A stretch of DNA of 46,821 nt from GWB1-38-13 sp964488535. Lineage in GTDB: Bacteria; Patescibacteriota; Microgenomatia; UBA8517. Position numbers and translations under genes: made by a program. The stretch is taken from contig CAZAUT010000007.1 of the NCBI GenBank assembly GCA_964488535.1, forward strand, positions 1-46,821. The letters run 5' to 3'. Below, piece after piece: positions 38,904 to 44,447 of the stretch; position 1 is the first letter of the stretch, and each line of letters opens with the position of its first letter. The notes under the pieces are model-generated. The model had not been told where the DNA came from and did not search any database. It saw only the letters and a program-made list of their open reading frames with translations.

Positions 38904-39985
38904 AACATTCCGTCTCCAAATGAAAAGAAGCGGTATTCTTTTTCGATAGCTTCACTGTATGCTTTTCCCGCAGATGAGTTACAGAAATCGGAAAATTTTC
39001 TGTCGGTGTTTGGATAGCTTACAAAAGCAGATATAAGTGCCAGGAGAGTGGATTTCGGCAGATGAAAGTTGGTGATCATGGAGTCGACAAAGCGGAAGCG
39101 GTAGGGGGGGTATATATACAAATTTGTATATGGTGTATCGTATATTGTATATAGGGAATTATTGTCAGTTGCAAGTGTTTCCAAGACGCGGGCGGTGGTG
39201 GTACCAACCGCGATTATTCTTTTACCCTTCCTTTTTGCATCATCGAGACGCTTTATGGTATTCTCATCAACATCAAAATACTCCTTGTGAATTTTATGTT
39301 TTTTTATATCGTTTTCTTTAACGGGAGCAAAAGTACCCAGTCCGACATGCAGTGTTACAAATTCCATTTGCACGCCCTTCTTATTTAATTTTTTTAAAAG
39401 CTCTTTTGTAAAATGAAGTCCTGCGGTCGGAGCTGCAGCAGAACCAACCGACTTTGCGTATACGGTTTGATATTTCTTCCGAAGATCGGTTTCAGAGAGC
39501 GTAGCTTTATTAATGTACGGAGGAATCGGAGTGTGTCCGATTAAGTTTATTTTACGAAGAAGCTTGGGCAAAGAGAGATTAAATTCAACGAGGGTTATAT
39601 AACCATCCCGTTTTACAACTTTTCCGGTAAATCCTTCAAAATATATTATGTCGTGTAAAAACAATCCCGGCTTGGTAATTACTTCACAAATAGTTTGATA
39701 GTTTAGTAATTTAATAGTTTTATCTTCTATAAATTTCAATATCAGAATCTCTACCTTTCCCTTTGACTTTTTACGTCCGTAAAGTCGTGCCGGAAAAACT
39801 TTGGATTTGTTAAACACCAGCACATCATTGGCGGTCAAGTAGTTGACGATTTTATTAAATACAGTATGTCTTATCTCTCCCGTTTTCCGGTCAAGTACAA
39901 GAAGCCGTGACAAATCCCTCGGATTTGCCGGTTTTTGAGCGATCAATTCGCGGGGAAGAGTGTAGTCAAATTTGGAGATATTCAT
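38894..39985 (-). CDS. queA: S-adenosylmethionine:tRNA ribosyltransferase-isomerase
   Basis: 363 residues, standard QueA length. Typical start FDYTLPRELIAQKPANPRDL and SRLLVLDRKTGEIRHTVFNK, then the central LYGRKKSKGKVEILIL, IPPYINKATLSETDLRKKYQ (usually PPYI.R), AAPTAGLHFT, VTLHVGLGTFAPV and NFHLPKSTLLAL. It transfers and rearranges ribose from SAM to 7-aminomethyl-7-deazaguanine in tRNA to make epoxyqueuosine. Its presence means queuosine modification uses precursors made elsewhere or scavenged; no other que genes are in the window. tRNA-Tyr (GTA), a Q-tRNA target, lies just upstream. Confidence 0.95.
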   Translation of the reverse strand: MNISKFDYTLPRELIAQKPANPRDLSRLLVLDRKTGEIRHTVFNKIVNYLTANDVLVFNKSKVFPARLYGRKKSKGKVEILILKFIEDKTIKLLNYQTICEVITKPGLFLHDIIYFEGFTGKVVKRDGYITLVEFNLSLPKLLRKINLIGHTPIPPYINKATLSETDLRKKYQTVYAKSVGSAAAPTAGLHFTKELLKKLNKKGVQMEFVTLHVGLGTFAPVKENDIKKHKIHKEYFDVDENTIKRLDDAKRKGKRIIAVGTTTARVLETLATDNNSLYTIYDTPYTNLYIYPPYRFRFVDSMITNFHLPKSTLLALISAFVSYPNTDRKFSDFCNSSAGKAYSEAIEKEYRFFSFGDGMFIK

Positions 39986-40041
39986 AAAGGAAAAATTACC
40001 TGGAAATAAAATACAATTACAAGTATAATGTACATTGCTTT

Positions 40042-40112
40042 GCCCTTCTAGCTCAATGGTAGAGCGACGGTTTTGTAAACCGCTGATTGGAGTTCGATTC
40101 TCCAGTAGGGCT
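40042..40112 (+). tRNA. tRNA-Thr (TGT anticodon)
   Basis: Cloverleaf: acceptor GCCCTTC/GTAGGGC (one T-T mismatch), D arm GCTC/GAGC, anticodon stem ACGGT/ACCGC (first pair A-C weak) with loop TTTGTAA (TGT), T arm TGGAG TTCGATT CTCCA. Discriminator T, no CCA encoded. A TATAAT box (40024-40029) lies 12 nt upstream. Followed by tRNA-Tyr after 27 nt. Confidence 0.88.
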
Positions 40113-40139
40113 CTAGCAAACCCTGAATAGAGTCAAAGG

Positions 40140-40224
40140 GCTGAGGTGGCGGAGCGGACAATCGCACCAGACTGTAAATCTGGCGCCCGTACGGGCTACC
40201 TAGGTTCGAATCCTAGCCTCAGCA
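40140..40224 (+). tRNA. tRNA-Tyr (GTA anticodon)
   Basis: Class II tRNA: acceptor GCTGAGG/CCTCAGC, D arm with AGCGGACAAT loop, anticodon stem CCAGA/TCTGG with loop CTGTAAA (GTA), long variable arm GCGCCCGTACGGGCTA, T arm TAGG TTCGAAT CCTA, discriminator A. No CCA encoded. Cotranscription with tRNA-Thr is likely. Confidence 0.95.
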
Positions 40225-40290
40225 CTCCTTGCAGTCGTTCTGAGTCTAGTCTCGATATTGCACAAGTAATGTATTGCATACTTTGCAAGG

Positions 40291-40310
40291 CGAATCCTAG
40301 CCTCAGCACT
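40291..40310 (+). repeat. 20-bp duplicate of tRNA-Tyr 3' end
   Basis: CGAATCCTAGCCTCAGCACT is identical to 40207-40226, which spans the T-arm and acceptor of tRNA-Tyr. The 64 bp between are bounded by CCTTGCA near 40228 and TGCAAGG at 40284-40290. It looks like an attachment-site scar or a partial duplication. Confidence 0.75.
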
Positions 40311-40393
40311 GTAATAGTTATTGGTTAATTAGATAGGATGAGAAGTTTATCCTGAGCCAAGCCAAAGGACTATCTTGCTCTATTGAAGTGTGT

Positions 40394-40432
40394 TCTCCTT
40401 TTACCCTTTTACTCTCTTGCTCTTTTACTCTA
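40394..40432. repeat. ACTCTT-word repeat
   Basis: TCCTTTTACCCTTTTACTCT followed by CTTGCTCTTTTACTC words, half of the AGAGT-word family without its partner arm. It lies just beyond the 3' end of the structured RNA on the minus strand. Confidence 0.6.
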
Positions 40433-40439
40433 ACAAAAT

Positions 40440-40634
40440 GACCCTGCTTGGGGAGATCTAGGGTGAAGTTTTTCCTCGAACGAATCGAGGTGGGTGAGCT
40501 CATCCCAAAACCCTCGGGTGATGGGTAATTCGCTCTTGGTAATTTTGTTACCAAACCCCGACAAGCGGGACTCCCAAATAAAGCTTTTTTGATGAGGAAA
40601 AAGCTTTCCCCTAAATGTAACCCCTCACAGGGTC
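40440..40634 (-). ncRNA. Candidate structured RNA (~195 nt), unknown class
   Basis: Both ends pair: GACCCTG (40440-40446) with CAGGGTC (40628-40634), GGGG (40450-40453) with CCCC (40621-40624), and TAGGG-T-GAAG (40459-40468) with CTTT-C-CCCTA (40604-40613). Inside are several hairpins: CCTCGA-5 nt-TCGAGG (~40474-40490), TTGGTAA-5 nt-TTACCAA (~40535-40553), CCCG-5 nt-CGGG, and a 10-bp AAAGCTTTTT/AAAAAGCTTT stem. No open frame of note. On the minus strand an extended -10 (40641-40649) places the transcript start at the first paired base. No tmRNA, RNase P, SRP or 6S signature motifs were found. It sits between tRNA-Tyr and the site-2 protease gene; 40656-40795 has nothing else. Confidence 0.6.
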
Positions 40635-40640
40635 AATTTA

Positions 40641-40649
40641 ATAATAGCA
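40641..40649 (-). promoter_or_regulatory. Extended -10 of the candidate RNA
   Basis: Minus strand TGCTATTAT (hexamer 40646-40641). Its end is 6 nt before the first base of the closing stem at 40634. The -35 region (TTATAT at 17-bp spacing) is weak, as allowed for extended -10 promoters. Confidence 0.55.
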
Positions 40650-40795
40650 CACTTTGGCAACAAATATAATACTAATATGAAATATTTTCCATTTAAACAT
40701 TTACCATTTTCTATTTATTTAACAAATTGGAAAATTTATCAATTGAAAATTAAATGGTAGATAGAAAATCAGAAAATGGACAATGGACAAGATTC

Positions 40796-41452
40796 TTATA
40801 TATATCCAATTCCCGGTACCAGCAGCCTGATGAAGAAGTTTATAACTGGCGAAAATACAAGTGATATAGGTGACTGTCCGCCGACTGTGGGGAAGATTAG
40901 CAGAAATAAAATTATCATTCCAAAACGGTTCAAAAAAACCTCAGCTTCACGCGCCTGACTTTCGGGCAGGAATCCTACAAATATTTTTCCTCCATCCAGA
41001 GGATTTATCGGGATAATATTAAAAAGGGCCAGTGAAATGTTAAGAATAATAAACGGGATAGAGATCTCCAATAAAGTAGAATAAATTCCCGAAAATGGGG
41101 AAAAAGGTATACGAATAAGAACGGCAAACAAAATTGCAAGGAGAAGGTTCGATAAAGGTCCTGCGAGCGAAATAAGTCCCGAGTCCCTTCTTGGGTTTCT
41201 GAGGTTATAAGGGTCAAACGGAACGGGTTTGGCCCATCCGAACGGAATAACGGGTATACCCAATGCTCTCATGAAAGTTAGAACAAGAAGGAGTGTGGTT
41301 CCGACGGTATCGTAATGCACTATCGGATTTAACGATAGACGACCCATAAGACGCGCAGTCGGGTCGCCCAGACGGTCTGCCATCCACGCATGAGAGGCTT
41401 CATGTATAGTAATAGCAGTTACAAAAGCAAGTATCCAAATTATTATTTCCAT
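40796..41452 (-). CDS. Site-2 protease family protein (M50)
   Basis: 218 residues from ATG 41452 (MEIIIWILAFVTAITIHEAS); the TTG at 41467 is less likely. Zinc motif HEASH (residues 17-21) sits in the first helix, and the third ligand motif NPLDGGK is in the later helix (IIPINPLDGGKIFVGFLP). It has about six membrane helices. This is the short M50 type (Rv/YwhC-like) without a PDZ domain. It cleaves membrane-embedded substrates; the target is unknown. Confidence 0.92.
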   Translation of the reverse strand: MEIIIWILAFVTAITIHEASHAWMADRLGDPTARLMGRLSLNPIVHYDTVGTTLLLVLTFMRALGIPVIPFGWAKPVPFDPYNLRNPRRDSGLISLAGPLSNLLLAILFAVLIRIPFSPFSGIYSTLLEISIPFIILNISLALFNIIPINPLDGGKIFVGFLPESQAREAEVFLNRFGMIILFLLIFPTVGGQSPISLVFSPVINFFIRLLVPGIGYI

Positions 41453-41524
41453 AAATATCTCTAACAACCTTACCTTTTGAATATTTTCCCTTTTGCGAAA
41501 TTTCTACTTTATTAGTATAATATC

Positions 41525-41650
41525 AAAAGCTCAAAGCTCAAAGTGCAAAACTCAAAGCTTCAGAGAAAATCTCATAAGCTTTTAGTTTTAAGTTGTTGTT
41601 TTGATCAAGTCAGACTTGGTTTTGACTTTTTACTTTTAAGTTTTAAGTTA
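41525..41650 (+). repeat. CAAAGCT-word repeat in rpmB leader
   Basis: Tandem words AAAGCTCAAAGCTCAAAG...ACTCAAAGCTT, then the complementary AAGCTTTTAGTTTTAAGTT and TTTTTACTTTTAAGTTTTAAG. The arms can pair across AGAGAAAATCTC. It ends 6 bp before the rpmB ATG, so it forms much of the leader or promoter region. A CAAGTCAGACTTGG palindrome (about 41607-41620) is embedded. Confidence 0.65.
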
Positions 41651-41656
41651 AATATT

Positions 41657-41908
41657 ATGTCTTACGTTTGTCAGATTTGTCACAAGAAAAATGTAATGGG
41701 TAGAAGTCAAACCCATAAGCGTGGTGTTGCCGGAAAACGCTGGAAACATCGTTCCCAAGTCACACCAAGGCTTTTTAAGATCAACCTCCAGAAGAAAACG
41801 GTTTTGGTTGGAGGCGTTTCAAAACAGATGCGCCTTTGTGCAAAATGTATCAAAAGAATAAAAAACTTCGGTGAAATAGGAGACTACAAAAATATCAGCT
41901 TTGTATAA
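41657..41908 (+). CDS. rpmB: Large ribosomal subunit protein bL28
   Basis: 83 residues from ATG 41657 (MSYVCQICHKKNVMGRSQTH). The upstream frame from 41543 is the leader repeat, not coding. L28 signature: KKNVMGRSQTHKRGVAGKRW and FKINLQKKTV, then LCAKCIKRIKN. It is the zinc (C+) form with C-x2-C (CQIC) and a second C-x2-C (CAKC). It stabilises 23S rRNA near the E site. Isolated, with repeats in front and no Shine-Dalgarno seen. Confidence 0.95.
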   Translation: MSYVCQICHKKNVMGRSQTHKRGVAGKRWKHRSQVTPRLFKINLQKKTVLVGGVSKQMRLCAKCIKRIKNFGEIGDYKNISFV

Positions 41909-41997
41909 TTTTTTAGCATCAATTAATTCACACCGATGTGAATAATTTGAAAGTCAACAAACGGAAGTTAGAAAACCTCTCTGTGATTATTGTTTAC

Positions 41998-42300
41998 TTA
42001 ACGACTTACAACTCGAAGAGCCTCTTCTGGACAGTTGGCAATCATATTTACCAGATTTGATGTACCAGGTTGAGTGTATACCTGAATGCGGGATATGACT
42101 TTGTTCCCTAATAATATATTCGCACGTCTGGTTAAATCATCGCCAATTCTTGAGTTGTCGAAGACAGCCAACCTTAGCAATACTGCATTACTACAGTTAC
42201 ATATTCCTTGTTCATCTCCATGTCCAAAAGGACAGGGAACCCGAAAAACCATCCTGCCTTCTGCAATATCCCTTCTTTGTGAGTTTTCTATACCAGTCAT
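41998..42300 (-). CDS. Cys-containing hypothetical protein
   Basis: 100 residues: MTGIENSQRRDIAEGRMVFR, then VPCPFGHGDEQGICNCSNAV, giving C-x11-C-x-C with a nearby histidine, and a last Cys in MIANCPEEALRVV. Metal binding is plausible. The opening MTGI...CP resembles the orphan at 27307-27597. No membrane helix. Placed between convergent rpmB and fmt. Confidence 0.5.
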   Translation of the reverse strand: MTGIENSQRRDIAEGRMVFRVPCPFGHGDEQGICNCSNAVLLRLAVFDNSRIGDDLTRRANILLGNKVISRIQVYTQPGTSNLVNMIANCPEEALRVVSR

Positions 42301-42343
42301 AATAAATAAATTGATAAAATTACTTCGGTATTATGCATTAATT

Positions 42344-43330
42344 TTATTGGAATGTAAAGTTTGGATACCCTTCACAAAACTGTTTCCAGGAAACAGGTGA
42401 TTTCCCTTCTAATTGGACGAGGTCAGGCACAAGGTAATAGGCACTAGGCACTAGTTTTTTGGTTTTCTCCAAGTGAGCTTTTAGAATTTTTAATCTTAAT
42501 ATCCTAGTATCCTTGTATCCTGATATCTTTACTTGTGTCCACGCACCCGGCCATGGATCCATTGCACGGATGAAGCGCTCCAGGCAATAGGCATTAGGCA
42601 CTAGTGAATAGTTTTTTATCCAAGGTATTTCCCACCCCCCTTTAAAGACCGTGTCTTTAAAGGGTACCTCTTGCAGGGTGATAGATAGTATTTCCGGTGG
42701 AATGAAGCCGTCTTCCTTTTTTAATTGCCTCGTAAAAGTTGCTTTGTTGTGATCCTGTTCTTTTACTTTTGTTTTCCCTGCAATGTAAGCCCTGATGAGC
42801 GAAGGAAATGCCTCTGATGCTCTGTTAAACAATCGTGTTCTTAAGGTTAGAAAAGTATCGCTTTCCGTTATCTCATCTTTAAATTGGGAAATTATCGGAC
42901 CGTGATCAAGAAGTGGATCAAGTTTCATAAAAGAAACCCCCGTAGTTTTTTCTCCCGAGACAATCGAAGCCTGAATAGGGGATGATCCGCGCCAAAGAGG
43001 CAGGAGTGAAGGGTGAATATTTATAATACCATGCCTGAAATGTTTGATAACTGCTTCGGGAATGATTTTTCCGTATGACGCCAACACACCGATATCGGCT
43101 TGAATATTATTGTTAACTACATCTATCGGATTAAAATAGATCGGTTTTTTATGTCCATACGCCCATTTGTCAACGGGAGAAAATGTTTTGACCTGTTCGC
43201 GGCCAACAAGCTTGGGTGCTTGGGTGACAACTGCTGCAACGGGGGATTCAGTCCGTTGTTTAAAGGATTTATGCAAAGTATCCAAAATAGGGACGACGTA
43301 ATCCGGTGTGCCGAAAAAAACTATCTTCAT
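42344..43330 (-). CDS. fmt: Methionyl-tRNA formyltransferase
   Basis: 328 residues. Formyl-transferase domain: MKIVFFGTPDYVVPILDTLH, ASYGKIIPEAV (84-94), GIINIHPSLLPLWRGSSPIQ (101-120) with the catalytic Asn/His, and TGVSFMKLDPLLDHGPI with the Asp. The C-terminal OB domain is short: IRAMDPWPGAWTQVK. It puts a formyl group on initiator Met-tRNA, and def downstream removes it. The linker/OB region carries three foreign segments: PFKDTVFKG (223-231) from palindrome copy 5 (42638-42664), and LVPNAYCLE and LVPSAYYLVP from GGCACTAG-word repeats (42581-42617 and 42425-42459). The reading frame and active-site residues are kept, so the gene is probably functional. Confidence 0.94.
   Translation of the reverse strand: MKIVFFGTPDYVVPILDTLHKSFKQRTESPVAAVVTQAPKLVGREQVKTFSPVDKWAYGHKKPIYFNPIDVVNNNIQADIGVLASYGKIIPEAVIKHFRHGIINIHPSLLPLWRGSSPIQASIVSGEKTTGVSFMKLDPLLDHGPIISQFKDEITESDTFLTLRTRLFNRASEAFPSLIRAYIAGKTKVKEQDHNKATFTRQLKKEDGFIPPEILSITLQEVPFKDTVFKGGWEIPWIKNYSLVPNAYCLERFIRAMDPWPGAWTQVKISGYKDTRILRLKILKAHLEKTKKLVPSAYYLVPDLVQLEGKSPVSWKQFCEGYPNFTFQ
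42425..42459. repeat. AGGCACTAG-word repeat copy 1 inside fmt
   Basis: AGGCACAAGGTAATAGGCAC, then TAGGCACTAGTTTTTT. Partner of 42581-42617. On the coding strand read as ...LVPSAYYLVP. Confidence 0.7.
42581..42617. repeat. AGGCATTAG-word repeat copy 2 inside fmt
   Basis: CAGGCAATAGGCATTAGGCA, then CTAGTGAATAGTTTTTT. Shares the GGCA-AGGCACTAGT pattern with 42425-42459. Read in frame as ...LVPNAYCLE. Confidence 0.7.
42638..42664. repeat. REP-like palindrome copy 5, in frame inside fmt
   Basis: Plus strand CCCTTTAAAGAC-CGT-GTCTTTAAAGGG; on the coding strand it is the exact sequence of copy 1 in the ATP-grasp gene and reads PFKDTVFKG. Even the flanking bases (GTA before, GGG after) match copy 1. 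Confidence 0.9.
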
Positions 43331-43409
43331 AATTTAAGATACCAATATACGAATGTATGCGAATGATACAAATGTTACTAATAATACTAATATAAAAATC
43401 ATAAAAATA

Positions 43410-43802
43410 TTATGAAATAAACTTTCTTTTATTGTCCGTATCAATTCTTACTATTCCCGATGGTTTTAGATATTTATTCCGGAAATTTACCAGAAGGCCT
43501 AATTTTATTCTTGTATCTTGAAGATATCTTTGTAGTTGGTAGTAGTTGTCTTTTGTAAGAATTCTTTTGACTTTGATTTCCAAAATGATTTTTTTATCAA
43601 TTATAAAGTCGGTAATATTCCCGCAGTCGCTAATTCTTTGTTCTCTTGTGTAGTTGGCTTTTGCTTCTTTAAGTTTCTCCTCGATTTTATCACTGTATTG
43701 TTTTTCTTTGAAGTAATTTCCAAGTTCGTTATGTACAGAGTAACATATTCCAACAATAAGATATGACAACTCGGGGTATATTAGTATTTTATTGGTATTC
43801 AT
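43410..43802 (-). CDS. GxxExxY family protein
   Basis: 130 residues. It matches the GxxExxY family (pattern: long helix with HNELGNYFKEKQYSDKIEEK, then a nuclease-like core RISDCGNITDFIIDKKIILE, IKVKRILTKDNYYQLQRYLQ, and LGLLVNFRNKYLKPSGI). The D...E-x-K arrangement (DFIIDKK...EIKV) is that of PDDEXK-fold enzymes; function is not established. ATACGAAT-word repeats flank both ends (43340-43400 and 43795-43835). Between fmt and def. Confidence 0.85.
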   Translation of the reverse strand: MNTNKILIYPELSYLIVGICYSVHNELGNYFKEKQYSDKIEEKLKEAKANYTREQRISDCGNITDFIIDKKIILEIKVKRILTKDNYYQLQRYLQDTRIKLGLLVNFRNKYLKPSGIVRIDTDNKRKFIS

Positions 43803-43836
43803 TCGTAATATTAGTAAATATTCGTATATTAGTATC

Positions 43837-44361
43837 TTAAATCTCTACTCTTTCCCATTCTCCGTTTACAAGCTCGTAAAGTGGTTTTTTTTGCTCCAAT
43901 AGCCGGTCAATAAACAATATCCCATTAAGGTGGTCAATTTCATGCTGGATTATTTGAGCCTCAAAACCCTCAAAGAGCTTACTGATCTTATCACCTTTTG
44001 TGTCAAGATAATTTATTTTTATGGAGTCAGGACGCTTAAGCGGTCCGTACAAGTTGGGTAGGGAGAGACATCCCTCCATCAGTTTAGTGTGTTCGTCCAC
44101 CAATTCTTTTGCTGTTTTTGATACCGAAATAATTTCGGGATTTATTATAATTTCAACTTTTTCTTTGGGTTTAATGGCAAATACGGAAACGTTTTTGCCG
44201 ATCTGGGGTGCTGCAAGCCCGACCCCAATGGGGTCTTTTTGAACAGCCAAGGTTTCTTGAAGGTCTTTTATCAGTTTCTGGATTTTCCTATCAACGTTTT
44301 TTACAGGTTTTGATACCAGCCGTAAAACAGGATCCTTCACGGTGACAATTTTCTGAATCAT
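43837..44361 (-). CDS. def: Peptide deformylase
   Basis: 174 residues. All three motifs are intact: GVGLAAPQIG (47-56), EGCLSLP (94-100) and QHEIDHLNGILF (138-149), supplying the metal-binding Cys and two His plus the catalytic Glu. It removes the N-formyl group from new proteins. It neighbours fmt as in many bacteria, here with GxxExxY between them. The C-terminal extension past FIDRLL (EQKKPLYELVNGEWERVEI) is short and common in the family. Start ATG 44361 (MIQKIVTVKDPVLR). Confidence 0.96.
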   Translation of the reverse strand: MIQKIVTVKDPVLRLVSKPVKNVDRKIQKLIKDLQETLAVQKDPIGVGLAAPQIGKNVSVFAIKPKEKVEIIINPEIISVSKTAKELVDEHTKLMEGCLSLPNLYGPLKRPDSIKINYLDTKGDKISKLFEGFEAQIIQHEIDHLNGILFIDRLLEQKKPLYELVNGEWERVEI

Positions 44362-44372
44362 ATATCAAGATA

Positions 44373-44447
44373 AAAGAACATGAGAGAAGGAGAGTATATG
44401 TAAGAACAAAAAAATTCTCCTACTCTTCCACTCTATTTTATTTTACT
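44373..44447. repeat. AGAGAAGGAG-word inverted repeat upstream of def
   Basis: Left arm GAACATGAGAGAAGGAGAGT, right arm ATTCTCCTACTCTTCCACTC plus TATTTTATTTTACTCT. It occupies the space between the O-antigen ligase stop and def. Same family as 5881. Confidence 0.65.

Noticed and set aside
40440..40634. Annotation of the structured region as tmRNA, RNase P, SRP or 6S RNA
   Set aside because: Hallmarks were looked for and not found: no GAGGAAAGTCC, no SRP GGAAGCAG loop, no tRNA-like tmRNA ends, and the many side hairpins do not fit the 6S rod.
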